From Sipunculus nudus (lineage: Eukaryota > Annelida > Sipuncula > Golfingiida > Sipunculidae), in NCBI GenBank assembly GCA_026874595.1, contig CM049307.1:58412870-58476869 (forward strand): a DNA stretch of 64,000 nt, in the 5' to 3' direction. The position numbers and the translations under genes are program-made. A model generated the notes under the pieces. It was not told where the DNA came from, did no database searches, and worked only from the letters and a program-made list of their open reading frames with translations. Below, in pieces: positions 25,319 to 38,133 of this stretch. How positions within the stretch are numbered: the stretch's first letter is position 1; every line of letters begins with the position of its first letter.

Positions 25319-28012
25319 CATCTTACATAAGTTGTTTTGATGGCATTTAATGCTCTTATGTGACCTATATGTTCGTCTGTTGAGTAACATAGAGGTGAAG
25401 CCGCTTTTTTATATAGATTACAGCTGTTATTCATGTCAGTAAAAACATATTTATCACTGAGGACTTGAAATGTTTTAATAACTGGATAATAATTGCACAG
25501 AATAATCCAAATGTGCGTCGACAAAGTTAATCGTCTCAGACCCAAGGCGTACTGGGGGATTCGAAGGCTTTGAACTTTCCAGGTGGGTTTTTGGCATGGA
25601 TAGAGTTTCAGCTGGGATCGAGGATGTTATATTTACTGACTACCACTGAACAGAGGTTTGAATGTTATAGAAAAAAAATCGTTTCTCACATAAAAATTGA
25701 CTTTGTATAATCCAAATCACGCACGTCATACCTCAACCACATATAGCAAGAAAACCATTTTACTTAGAAACAATGCAAAGAAGCCGGATTTTAATGTAAT
25801 TGGCTTGTCGTGCGCAGCGAAATAATTGTCATTCATTCGACTATAACTGCATATAATGTGTGTCATTTGTAACTCACCATGTTTGATAGATTCATACAAA
25901 TGAATATATATCATGCTATATTATATATTGAGTGACAGGAATAGGGGATTTTTACACCAGTTGCAGTGAGGAATAGCTGCTTGTAATTTAATGCGTTATG
26001 CTAAATTGACAGATAGTGACGGCAACCGTGTTATTGACGACACGAACGCGGGCTTTGTCAGGCGCTTTGAGTTCGCGCAAAAGTATTCCAAATCTCATTA
26101 TATTATCATATAACATAATTGGTTATGAAAAAAATAATTAATATAGATTTTACATAAAATGAGCCCAATTCCTGGAGGAAAAACATTTTTTTAATACATC
26201 TATTTTTCCACTAAAAACATGAGTTTGTGTGATTTGTTCAAAAACAATTGGCACATCTATGCGAACTGTCGAATCTGCAGTGACGTCACATACTGTTAAA
26301 TCCCCTCTGACTAAAAATTCTAGATCTCAGAAAAAAATCCAGTTTTTCTGCCACTGTCAGTCCCAATTTTTCAGGAGAGAATAAAAACAACATGCATTGC
26401 TAGATCTGAGTTGTTGATAAAATTCAGCCCATGATGTCACGTGTACAGCGAATCAAATCAGGGCATAGTCTGGTATCTGGATGAAATCCTCCATTCACAT
26501 AACAAACGCACGTGGAATAGGTTTACTAAACCTTAATAACGCGGTGTATGACCAGATTAGCTCTATGCAAGATGTTCAAGAAGCTGGCTTTGTCTCCGTA
26601 TAGAAAAGACCAAGGAATAATTATTTCCTTCCTTATACATGGTCTACCTACAGAGCGTGGGTCTAATTTACATGGTCTATCTAAAGAACGTCGGCATATA
26701 ATTTACTGAGAAAATAGGGAGTCCGGATAAGTAAAAAATACCCCGTCCTCCCGGCAATAGACCTCCCCCATGAAATAAGGAAACCCGCCCAAAACTCCTC
26801 CAAGCGACAACGCCCCTTATGACAAAAAGGACAAAGTCCACCTACCAGAATGCCATAATTGTCTTCACTCCCATCACATATTTTAAGGAATATATGGTTG
26901 TATACGGAGTAACTACTTTGTTACACGTATAACCACCCTATTTATAACATTCAACTACACTCAAAGCATACCATATCCTAAATTTTATCTGTATGAGATA
27001 TATGAAAAGCATAACTAAATTATGCCTGAAGAAATTATATTATAGAGAAACTATAATCTGTCTGGATGACGGAAATATAAATTAGGCACATGTTATTAAT
27101 AAAAATTATCGCTTTTCATCCGTACATATACTGACTTATAGCTACTATGATTTATATGCATATGTTACATACTGAAGTGCCAAATAATGTTTTTATGTGA
27201 ATTGAGAATTGGTACATCAGATATTGCATACAGTGAATCTGCTTCTGTTTTAAAAGCCTCATATACGGTGTTTCGATTTCATTTTGTATTTACCGTTGCT
27301 TAAGGGGAAATGTCTAAGAGGGAATTTGCCAATTCCTCCTACCAGTCATTTTCAAAAGTTTGAGCATATACAATAGAGAAAATGTAAAGCATCTTTTCTT
27401 AAAATTTCAATACAGTAGAAAATATAATAAATATGTTAGAAAATAGTCCCCTTGTATGATAGTCTATATATGCAATGTCTTGTTAAAAGTGCATTGTTAT
27501 TGGTTGGTTTCACTCTCGTTGACAGTACTGCCGATATTTCGAACCCCGGCATGTGCCTCCTCTATAGGTCCAAAATGAGTCGCTTAGACAACTCCAACAT
27601 ACAATTCAGCGAATTATGCAAAAGGACCATTTCATATGCGTTAATTTTAATAAGCATTGGCCCTTGTTTACCGAGAAAAAGTTGAGGGGGAATCAAAATT
27701 TACACTGACAGAACCGCAACCCCTGCAATATGGACAACCGCTCAAATTCTTTAAACCACCGATGTCTTGACCCCCCCCCCCCCCAACACACACACGCACA
27801 CAGAATATTTTATTTTTCCTCAGTCCTACCTCATTTCACTGACTATATATTATTGTTATTCAAAAGTGATATTTTTTTCGCTGTTATTAACACTTCATTT
27901 TTATAATTGAAAACTGATTTTATATCCCCCATTTACAAACATTAAATGCAGGATTTAATATCTTTAAACTTCGAGTAGGCGATTGACCCATATATTTATC
28001 TAAATTATCTCA
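25319..28012. other. No gene; poly-C run at 27771-27784
   Basis: AT-rich sequence without recognisable genes. A two-copy ~33-bp tandem lies at 26634-26700 ('acatggtctacctacagagcg' and a diverged second copy). A 14-bp C run sits at 27771-27784, followed by a short CA repeat. Confidence 0.45.
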
Positions 28013-28303
28013 TGTTACAGGTGTCTCTTTTGTTGTGCGCTGTTGGCATTCTGTTTCATGTTAGGCTTAAGCCCTGGGCGTCAATCGCTATGGCGTGTAG
28101 AGACACAGCGCTCTGTTTAATCCATACTGGGTGAACCCTGGCGTGAAAAGACATAGCGCTCATGCTAATCTGGAATTTTCTGGGCTGATCGCGCTCTATG
28201 AGCGCGTGTCTTGTAATGTTCTTTAGGCGCGTGTGTATTATGTATTGTTGCGTTCTTTGGATTGTTCGTGACATAGAAGTTTCTAGGCTTTGGGGTGAGA
28301 AGC

Positions 28304-28310
28304 TATAAAT
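28304..28310 (+). promoter_or_regulatory. Putative LTR TATA box
   Basis: TATAAAT about 290 bp into the LTR. A TATA-like sequence occurs at the homologous position in the other two copies (55573-55580; 34745-34752 on the minus strand), supporting it as the LTR promoter element. Confidence 0.55.
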
Positions 28311-28704
28311 TTGGGGTTGTGTTTAGAGCGGAGAGAAGGGAGAGAGAAAAATTCCAGCGGACACGGAAGAGTGTCAGTCAGTTTTGGACCTATTCGTTAA
28401 TTTCAGTAGTGGCAGGGATTCTACGTACTCTATGCAGATTAAGCGGGACTGTCTCCAGTTTGCCTTCGGGATTATTACAAGAGCTTTACTTTGGACTATT
28501 TGAAGTGTTTAAGTGGATTATAAGTTTTAAAGGACTTATTGAGCTGTGACAGTGGTGGTATCCAGAATAGCCTAGGATCCGGACACTCGATCTGGCACTG
28601 TACACTTTATTATACTGTGTAATTGTATTGATTTACTGTTATACTGTTGTTATACTGTGTAATTGTATTGATTAAGTGTATTGTAATGTTAGGGTTGTTT
28701 TAAG

Positions 28705-28710
28705 AATAAA
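28705..28710 (+). promoter_or_regulatory. Putative LTR polyadenylation signal
   Basis: AATAAA about 125 bp before the LTR end. It is conserved in the 34-kb inverted copy (34379-34384, minus) and mutated in the 55-kb copy. Confidence 0.5.
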
Positions 28711-30030
28711 TTATAATTATTTGTTAACAAAAAAAACACTGACTTCTTTTTTCATTCCTCTAGACATTTCACGCTGCCTAGTGTTACAGAATCTGATTTT
28801 TTACATGATCTGTTGATCATTTGTTCCGTAACACTCAAAATGAGATGCATTACTGAAAGACCATTAAGGCAGATATGAAGAAATTATGAATTGAATGACG
28901 AAAAACACTGTAATTTGATAATTACGCGTTGCATTGTATTAATATTGAGAGGGACCGATCTTAGATAATGAAACAAAGCCCGTGATAATAAATGGTTTAA
29001 TGAATTTTATGAAGATATATTTGAAAGATACTTATATGACACTTATTGTCCAAGGCATCGTTTCAAAGTCTTTTCTCATATACGTGTTATATATCAGTAA
29101 AAATTATCCTATCGTGAACTGACGTTGAAACGTTAGACATGTTTTATCAACTTATATTTTTATCTGCTTATTAACTTTGACTTTTGGGGATCAAATTACC
29201 AGCAAGTTCTCGTTCATAGATGGAAAAAAGTCTTTTGCTGTAGATTCGGTATTTTCAACAGCTACAAGGTCTGAAGTCTGTTGATGCAGTTGGGCCTATA
29301 TTTACCTCAAACCTGATGATGCATCTGTGTTGCAGTATCGTTGCTGATTATAGAATCAAATTTCCCTTTTCTGGAACAGCCCTGGTCTCGTTTAATGGAA
29401 CTCAAGAACCGACTATCGCAAGATATCACTTCATGTACGTATCTAGTTTATCATAATAGTGAGATTAAAGCTATGCAGAAACAAGGCCAAACCTGAATGT
29501 AGCAACAGCTAATCCATTTCATTTGCAGTACCGGAGAGTTTCAATTTTTATAGTAAAATCATTATTTCTTTCAGTGTTTCCGTCAGTATAATTAGGACGG
29601 GCTTATATTAATTGAGAATGTTTCCACTATTTTCATGCTATTTGTGTTGATAATTTCAGTTTTGTTATACCTGAAAGATAATTAAAAATAAAAATCATCT
29701 ATGTATTTGACAGAATAAAGAGGCAAAGACTCCAAAACTTACATTGCTTACCGAGAAAAAAAAAATCGTATAAAATCAAATGTTGCGTTAATGAGAAGGA
29801 ATCATATGTTATTCGAGCCCTCAAACAGGAAAATATATTCGATTGACTAGGAACTTTAGCTAAATATTATGTTTTTGCTTGAACCTTCTCCTGATCAGAA
29901 AAAAATTATTTGCGTGGACTTTGCTCAGACAAACGGACTGCTGGCGGGTGATACATTGTAACAAGTTTACCCCAGAGGCTGCTCGCTCGAGTTGACATGG
30001 GGATAACACGGGTAAGATTTGTTGCGGATA

Positions 30031-30057
30031 CACAACTGTGATACGATCACAGTTGTG
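30031..30057. repeat. Perfect 12-bp-arm palindrome
   Basis: CACAACTGTGAT and ATCACAGTTGTG flank the three-base loop ACG. It lies in the part of copy 1 that is missing from copy 2. Confidence 0.9.
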
Positions 30058-30059
30058 GG

Positions 30060-30722
30060 AATGGCCTGTACAGTTAGGCCTTGTAATGGTGAAATGGTAG
30101 ACACTGGTACAAGGCACCAAAAAAACTCTTAAAACTACTAAATATACACACCAAAATGCATCCGTTAGTGTCTTTGGTAGTAAATGGGTCTTTCTGGCAA
30201 CTTTACTACGTTCTTACCTTAATATATTAATGAAACATTATCCCTAACGATCCTTGTAAGCCCGCGGTGATTTAAACATAACAATATACAGGAATTTGTA
30301 ATGAGCGGACGTTGATCGACTGGTACCCTCCACCGACATCAATTATCGCCCGCTTTTTCCAGTTCAAACAGCGATAAGATCAGTGCGGGTTCCCAGTCTA
30401 AATCCCGTTGCAAAGGACTGTGGGTCACTTAATGTAATCATGGCGGCTTGTTCTCTATTTAAACACATCAGCTCTTGGCAAAATTATGGATAAGTAGGGC
30501 AATTGAGCATTATTTTGGTGCAACTACTTTGCAGATGTTTCATAAAACATCCAAAGACAACAAAAGGTAATATTTTATGTTGACACCGCTTGAAATGTCA
30601 ATTATACGATTCCAATGGGGTCTCCTATTTGGAACCTTACGAGGCGTTTTTCTAAGAGTCGATCCCAAGACGTTTTTGACGGAGAGGAGCAGAGCGGATC
30701 GGAATCACACGTCTTGAGACGG
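30060..30722 (+). repeat. Dispersed repeat, copy 1 (related to 51.1-51.7 kb)
   Basis: Collinear with 51085-51720 through blocks such as 'gtaatggtgaaat', 'gtgtctttggtagtaaat', 'aatgaaacattatccc' and 'ctatttggaacc'. Divergence is considerable. The 51-kb copy lies between inverted repeats that are not visible here, so this copy appears to be an internal or truncated fragment. Confidence 0.7.
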
Positions 30723-32234
30723 GACAAGGGGTAGATATTTTTGCAGCTTATCACCACTGATCAACAGGTGCTTATCAAACGATATGTAAAGTGAAAAACA
30801 CTGCACAAGTGTATTTTGCATGCTTTAGATAAAAAGTCTTCGATTTATGATGCATATGACATTTTAGCTGATATATCATAACTTTATAGTTATTCAACTT
30901 AAGCGGAATGTCTTCCTCCAAGGGCTCTCCGTGCAGCGTTTGGTTTACCATACGTCTTCCGGTACGCTATGACCAGTCGGATTAGTGCTGTAGGAGACCT
31001 TTGAATAGGGCTGTATTTAGAGAGATAGTGACACCAAAATATATACAAAGGATAATTGGTATGAAAATGTTCGTGTGGGTCTCTAGTTTAAGAATCTGCC
31101 TGATACCAGTGAGGGCGTTTTGGTAAATCGCATCTAAAAAGTGCCATGTTTAGACTCAGGAAGAGACATCCGAACTGTCACAGATAAGGGGATTGGGTCA
31201 CTTAAATGACCCTAACTTACTTAATATTCAACTTGTTCACTTCAAATTATACCCTCTATGATTTTAAAATGAATATACTTGAAGAGAATGAAAGGACAGA
31301 TTGATTTATAAGGTACATTTATTTGGTTGGGTAATCGATGTTGGATCTAATTGGTTAATAACAAAAACTGTTTATGCTGTATTTTTATTTTAGTCTTTCT
31401 TTTAATCAGGACCGATTCAGAAAAAAAACATATAAGTAAACTTGAGATTTCTTTTCACTTGAAGACAACATTAAATTCCATTGATAAGTTCTAGATAATT
31501 TTTTACTACAGCTATGTGTATGTAACTTCAATAAAATGTCGTATAGCAAATGTGGGTTTTGTCTTTCTGGTACAGTGTGTGGAGACACATTATTCATCTC
31601 CTAATATGTGTGGTACAAGTTAAATATATGTGCACATCACCTCCGGTTCAATAAAGAACTAGTTGTAGAAGATGCAACAGATGTTAACTCCTTTAACTAG
31701 AGGGCACACAATAGAGCGCATATCTCTTCCAATGTAAAATAACTTGGTCCATAATGTGCTTTATGAACCAATATTTAATGATTTGTTTAAATATTTTAAT
31801 AGAGTTCTTGCGTTAGAGGTGGGCCATATATAATTCAAGTTTGAAATCCATATGTCAATCCAAGCTGGAGTTATTATCAGGAAACAAATTTTACAGAATA
31901 GAAAAACATGAACAGATGAACAGATGGATAGCAGGGTGGTTAATATTCAAGCGAGACTCTTATAAAAAGACATGGTTTCAGGACACAGACGAGAGCACAG
32001 TTGCGAATCTGATAGTATCAATATAATTTGGGAGTCTCAAAAAATTAAAGAAAATATGCACCAAAAATTAAAAAAAATACACCAGTCTTCAGGAACTAAA
32101 GAAACCAATCATAATCAATAAACACACCAGTTTTCGGACAAATGATAAAAACACAGCTGAGAAACTGACATAATTGTTGTCATTTGACAGTCTCAAACAA
32201 ACAGAAAAAAGTCATAAAATCTAGAGAAAATACA

Positions 32235-32246
32235 GGTGGCGCCACC
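32235..32246. repeat. GGTGGCGCCACC palindrome
   Basis: Exact 12-bp palindrome shared with the 3.9-kb and 36.9-kb elements, here inside segmental copy 1. Its homologue in copy 2 is at 36109-36120. The surroundings resemble those elements only weakly. Confidence 0.8.
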
Positions 32247-32894
32247 AGTTTTGGGAACTGACAAAACTAGTCATTGTCAATGATAAAGGCAACAACCATG
32301 GTATCCATGCATTAATTATTAATATACTAGAGGTTTTGTATCAATTTTATATTATTCTCGCGGGTACTCTCAAGCCCCATAGCTCGGATGATATAGGGCG
32401 CTCTGGCCTTATATCATGTTTCCAAGGAGAGGTTTTCATTACCTCCCTGGATCTTTATTTCTAGGTCCAGCGCTTACAATTTGAGCCCTGCTGACGGACG
32501 GCCGGAAGAACGATGGACAAAGCGCCATTCCTATACCTCAGTTGACGTTCAGTCAGCTTAGCTTAAAATTAATACCAAAAAAATTCCAAACAATAGTTAA
32601 ATGGATCAAGTTTAAACATCCTAGTTCAGTTTGAGAAAAAAAATCATCATGCCTTGAAATCGCGAAATAACTGCATGGTAAAGCCTATACGTCGCCAAAG
32701 ACTGGTGACGCCACCTACTTATGTTTGTTCTCTCATTTTCTTGTTTTACATGCAATCATATATATTCACATATAAATGAGGAAAGCAAAAAAAGTTTGTC
32801 ATGAATTAGAAATATAAGATAATTGTATACTGAACAATTCTGTATCACGATGTAGAATTGCATCAGCGGAGCGCAATACCTATGTTCATCTAGA

Positions 32895-33187
32895 TTATAC
32901 GTTTTAAAGGACTTGTTGTCGCTGTGGCAGTGGTGGTATCCAGGTACTGTACACTTAATTTATTAAACTGTGTGTAATTGTATTGATTTACTGTTATACT
33001 GTTGTTATACTGTGTAATTGTATTGATTTAGTGTATTGTAATGTTAGGGTTGTTTTAAGAATAAATTATAATTATTTGTTAACAAAAAAACACTTACTTC
33101 TTTATTCATTCCCCTAGACATTTCACGCTGCCTAGTGTTACAGAATCTGATTTTTTACATGATCTGTTGATATTAGGTTCCGTAACA
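32895..33187 (+). mobile_element. 5'-truncated LTR fragment at start of segmental copy 2
   Basis: The 3' ~290 bp of the 28-kb LTR, ending at TTCCGTAACA and followed by the same 'ctcaaaatgagatgc' flank as the full copy. It was therefore made by the segmental duplication and not by a new insertion. Confidence 0.85.
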
Positions 33188-34217
33188 CTCAAAATGAGAT
33201 GCATTAATGAAAGACCATTAAAGCAGATATGAAGAAATTATGTAAGGAATGACGAAAAACACTGTAATTTGATAATTACGCGTTGCACTGTATAAATATT
33301 GAGAGGGACCGATCTTAGAAAATGAAACAAAGCCCATGATATTAAGTTTTTTATTAAGTTTATGAAGATATAATGAAAGATACTAATATGATACTTATTG
33401 TCCAAAGCGCCGTCCAAAGTCCAAAGTCTTTTCTCATACACGTGTTATATATCAGTAAAAATATCCTATCGTGAACAGACGTTCAAACGTTAGACATGTT
33501 TGAAAGTGTCGTGTTTTATCAACTTTATATTTTTATCTGCTTATTCACTTTGACTTTTGCAGATCAAATTACTGTCTATTCATAGATAGAAAAAAAGTCT
33601 TTTGCTGTAGAATGGGTCTGTAGACAAGGTCTGAAGTCTGTTGATGCAGTTGGGCATATATTTACCTCAAACCTGATGATGCAGCTGTGCTGCAGTATCG
33701 TTGCTGATTATAGCATCAAATTTCCTTTTTCTGGAACAGCCCTGGCCTCGTTTAATGGAACTCAAGACCCGACTGTCGCAAGATATCACTTCATGTACGT
33801 AATTATAGTTTAGCCTATCATAATAGTGAGATTAAAGCTATGCAGAAATAAGGTCAAACCTGAATGTAGCAACAGCTAATCCATTTCATTTGCAGTACCG
33901 GAGAGTTTCAATTTTTATAGTAAAATCATTATTTCTTTCAGTGTATCCGTCAGTATAATTAGGACGGGCTTATATTAATTGAGCATGTTTCCACTATTTT
34001 CATGCTATTTGTGTTGATATTTTCAGCATTTTTGTTATACCTGAAAGATAATTAAAAATTAAAAGCATGTATGTATTTGACTGAATAAAGAGGCAAAGTT
34101 TCCAAAACTTACATTGCTTGCCGAAAAAAAAATCGTATAAAATCAAATGAGGCGTTAATGAGAGGGAAGCATATGTTATTCGGGCCCTCAAATAGGAAAA
34201 TATATTCGATTGACTAG

Positions 34218-34981
34218 TGTTACGGATCCTAATATAAACAGACCACGTATGCGTGATGAACACAAATTCTGTAACGGAGATTTAAAAAAATCAGATTATG
34301 TAACACTAGGCAGCGTGAAATGTCTAGGGTAATGAATATAGAAATCAGTGGGTTTTTTTTGTTAACAAATAACCATAATTTATTCTTAAAACAACCCTGA
34401 CATTACAATACACTAAATCAATACAATTATACAGTAAAACAGCGGTATCACAACAAATCAATACAATCACTGGAGAAAATAATGAATGTGCACAGTACCT
34501 GGATACCAACACCATCACAACGATAAGTCCTTTAAATGTAAACTCTCGGAAAATGACAGTCCAGTGGAAAGTTCTTGCAACAACCCAGAAAGTAAACTGA
34601 AGTCCAAATGCATAAAATCCAGGAGAAAGTCTTTGAAAAATCTATAATTGTCGCATTCGTCGGATAAGGTCCTGACACACGCGTCTTGCGTCCGCTGGAA
34701 TCTGCTCTGCTGCTCTCTGCCCTTCCGTTCTAAAACACAGCTCCTTTATATACCTTCTCACCTCAAGCTGAGAAGCTTTTATCTCTCGAACATTAGAAGA
34801 ATAATACATTATACACGGTAAGCACGTGTCACAGGAATCATCTAGAAAAACATCGCCGTGCCTCTACACACCATGGTGTACACGTGAGCGCGCCCAAAGC
34901 CAGTATGTAACAAACGGCCAGGCAAGAGCGCTACAACATGAGTTACGCCCATGTCACACAATAAGAAGGGCACCTGTAACA
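34218..34981 (-). mobile_element. Solo LTR, copy 2, inverted (764 bp)
   Basis: Read on the minus strand it starts TGTTACAGGTGCC and ends GGATCCGTAACA, the same family as 28013-28833. TATATAAA (34745-34752) and AATAAA (34379-34384) on the minus strand fit the LTR layout. There is no target duplication: CTAG precedes and GTAT follows. The two flanks match positions 29848 and 31036 of copy 1, i.e. they are ~1.19 kb apart there, so a deletion or rearrangement accompanied or followed insertion. Confidence 0.8.
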
Positions 34982-36730
34982 GTATATACAAAGAATAATT
35001 GGTATGAAATTGTTCGTGTGGGTCTCTAGTTTAAGAATCTGCCTGATGCCAGTGTCAAAAGTGAGGGCGTTTTGGTAAATCGCATCTAAAAAGTGCCATG
35101 TTTAGGCTCTGGAAGAGGCATCCGAACTGTCACAGAAAAGGAGATTGGGTCACTTAAATGTCCCTAACTTACTTAATATTCAACTTGTTCACTTCAAATT
35201 ATACCCTCTATGATTTTAAAATGAATATCCTTGAAGAGAATGAAAGGACAGATTGATTTATAAGGTACATTTATTTGGTTGGGTAATCGATGTTGGATCT
35301 AATTGGTTAATAACAAAAACTGTTTATGCTGTATTTTTATTTTAGTCTTTCTTTTAATCAGGACCGATTCAGAAAAAAAACATATAAGTAAACTTGAGAT
35401 TTCTTTTCACTTGAAGACAACATTAAATTCCATTGATAAGTTCTAGATAATATTTTACTACAGCTATGTGTATGTAACTTCAATAAAATGTCGTATAGCA
35501 AATGTGGGTTTTGTCTTTCTGGTACAGTACGTGTGTGGAGACACATTATTCATCTCCTAAAATGTGTGGTACAAGTTAAGTATATGTGCACATCACCTCC
35601 GGTTCAATAAAGAACTAGTTGTAGAAGATGCAACAGATGTTAACTCCTTTAACTAGAGGGCACACAATAGAGCGCATATCTCTTCCAATGTAAAATAACT
35701 TGGTCCATAATGTGCTTTATGAACCAATATTCAATGATTTGTTTAAATATTTCAGGAAACAAATTTTACAGAATAGAAAAACATGAATAGATGAACAGAT
35801 TGATAGAGAGGGTGGTTTATATTCAAGCGAGACCCTTATAAAAACACATGGTTTCAGGACACAGACGAGAGCACAGTTGCGAATCTGATAGTATCAATAT
35901 AATTTTGGAGTCTCAAATTAAAGAAAATATGCACCAAAAATAAAAAAAAATACACCAGTCTTCAGGAACTAAAGAAACCAATCATAATCAATAAACACAC
36001 CAGTTTTCGGACAAATGATAAAAACACAGCTGAGAAACTGACATAATTGTTGTCATTCGACAGTCTCAAACAAACAGAAAAAAAATCGTAAAATCTAGAG
36101 AAAATACAGGTGGCGCCACCAGTTTTGGGAACTGACAAAACTAGTCATTGTCAATGCTAAAGGCAACAACCATGGTAATCCATGCATTAATTATTAATAT
36201 ACTAGAGGTTTTGTATCAATTTTATATTATTCTCGCGGGTACTCTCAAGCCCCATAGCTCGGATGATATAGGGCGCTCTGGCCTTATATCATGTTTCCAA
36301 GGAGAGGTTTTCATTACCTCCCTGGATCTTTATTTCTAGGTCCAGCGCTTACAATTTGAGCCCTGCTGACGGACGGCCGGAAGAACGATGGACAAAGCGC
36401 CATTCCTATACCTCAGTTGACGTTCAGTCAGCTTAGCTTAAAATTAATACCAAAAAAATTCCAAACAATAGTTAAATGGATCAAGTTTAAACATCCTAGT
36501 TCAGTTTGAGAAAAAAAATCATCATGCCTTGAAATCGCGAAATAACTGCATGGTGAAGCCTGTACGTCGCCAAAGACTGGTGACGCCACCTACTTATGTT
36601 TGTTCTCTCATTTTCTTGTTTTACATGCAATCATATATATTCACATATAAATGAGGAAAGCAAAAAAAGTTTGTCATGAATTAGAAATATAAGATAATTG
36701 TAATAATTGTAATACCTATGTTCATCTAGA

Positions 36731-36892
36731 TTATACGTTTTAAAGGACTTGTTGTCGCTGTGGCAGTGGTGGTATCCAGGTACTGTACACTTAATTTATT
36801 ATACTGTGTATAATTGTATTGATTTACTGTTATACTGTTGTTATACTGTGTAACTGTATTGTAATGTTAGGGTCGTTTTAAGAATAAATTAT
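36731..36892 (+). repeat. Third, truncated segmental unit (LTR fragment)
   Basis: About 160 bp of the LTR 3' region, matching 32895 onward, cut short at 'aataaattat' by the start of the palindrome-repeat element. Confidence 0.8.
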
Positions 36893-37685
36893 ACTAGAAT
36901 ACGAGTAGTCGACAAGCGACTTCGTGTATACGCCGAAATCAGAGTGGAACGGGTGAAGTGAAGCATGGATTGAGTGGCAAGGGGAAACAGTGTGAGGTGT
37001 GTTGCATATTAGCATGGATGACTGCAGCCGAAATGTGTATGAAGGTTAAGCCACCTACCAAAAAATCCAGAAAACTGTTCAAGTTGTATACATAAGCAAA
37101 ATTTTAGGCAGGTAAGTCAAACCACTACTTGTATATTAGTGATTTATTCCACAGCAGACAATCAGAAGGACCCTGTGAAAAAATGGTGGCAGGTGGCGCC
37201 ACCAATCTTATGTATGATTAAGAGCTATGTGCGATCTATACACATGCAAAAATTCAGGGGGATATGTCAGACCAGTCCTGAGATATAAGCCTGTCTGCAG
37301 CGTAAACATAAATGTAGGTTGCGCCACCAGCCACAAAATCGAGAAAGCTATCCAAGATGTATAAACCTGCAAAATTTTAGGCAGATATGTCAAACCACTG
37401 CCGAGATATGAGTGATTTTATCCTACGGCAGACAAAACAGACATACGCTGTGCAAAAATGGTTGCAAGAGACACCACCAGTTTTGCCTATGATAAAGAGC
37501 TATTTGAGATCTATACACATGCAAAATTATGCCCAATCGGTCGAACGGTTCCCGAGATACGAGCTTGGATGTCTGCAGCGTTAACGTGAATGTACGTGGC
37601 GCCACATGTCATAAAATCAAGAAAGCTATCCAGGATGTATACACATGCACAATTTCAGGTGGATAAGTCCAACTACGCTCTTTAC

Positions 37686-37730
37686 ACAGCGCATTACCCA
37701 TAGGCCAACTACCTATATCGTAAGCGCTGT
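37686..37730. repeat. Left subterminal hairpin of the 469-bp element
   Basis: ACAGCGC and GCGCTGT form the base stem, continued by 'tta/taa' and ATAGG/CCTAT after small bulges. Confidence 0.8.
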
Positions 37731-38081
37731 TTGTTATGACCTTGTATCCTGAATCTGTACACCAGAGGGGAGCACTGTATTTTGGTCCGATCAGATGAGA
37801 CCCTGTGCTGGAAGCAAATCGGTTTACCAGCCAAGCGATGAACACATGAAGCCAATGTTGAGCATTTCGTTTTGAGTGACAGCTCATCACCCCGGCGACC
37901 GTTTGAACAGGCCAAAGGCTCATAGAGATTTGCCCCGCACGTGGTTTCTGGGCGGAGCCTAATGCCTGTCCAGTGTTTGTTGACTTGCATTTGGTTGGCT
38001 GGTAGTCACATCAGCAGTTTCTTAAGCAGACATGCCGATGTGCACAACCTTGTATTTAAATGCATCATAAACGGTCAAAGC

Positions 38082-38133
38082 AGGCAGCGTGAAAATCCGT
38101 AGCTTCTTTAGAAGCGCAAGATTTCCGCTGCCT
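38082..38133. repeat. Right subterminal hairpin of the 469-bp element
   Basis: AGGCAGCG pairs with CGCTGCCT, 'gaaaatc' with 'gatttc', and GCTTCT with AGAAGC around a TT loop, giving a 52-nt near-complete stem with few mismatches. Confidence 0.85.

Larger units (their letters stand above)
28013..28833 (+). mobile_element. Solo LTR, family TGTTAC...GTAACA, copy 1 (821 bp)
   Basis: Starts TGTTACAGGT and ends TTCCGTAACA, i.e. the TG...CA ends of an LTR with short inverted termini. It is bounded by the 4-bp direct repeat CTCA (28009-28012 and 28834-28837), a plausible integrase-made target duplication. It carries an internal TATAAAT (28304-28310) and an AATAAA (28705-28710), in the order expected for U3-R-U5. 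No primer binding site or polypurine tract adjoins it, so it is a solo LTR left by recombination between two LTRs. Relatives are at 34218-34981 (minus) and 55380-56133 (plus). Confidence 0.8.
28517..32894 (+). repeat. Segmental tandem duplication, copy 1 (~4.4 kb)
   Basis: Runs from inside the solo LTR to 'tgttcatctaga', where the LTR-derived sequence restarts. The blocks 28834-29848 and 31036-32894 match copy 2 at 33188-34217 and 34982-36730. The middle, 29849-31035, is absent from copy 2. Copy 1 also has ~80 bp (about 31797-31877) and ~48 bp (about 32831-32878) not found in copy 2. Confidence 0.85.
32895..36730 (+). repeat. Segmental tandem duplication, copy 2 (~3.8 kb)
   Basis: Direct repeat of copy 1. 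Relative to copy 1 it has 1187 bp (29849-31035) replaced at 34218-34981 by an LTR in the opposite orientation. It ends where a third, truncated unit begins at 36731. Confidence 0.85.
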
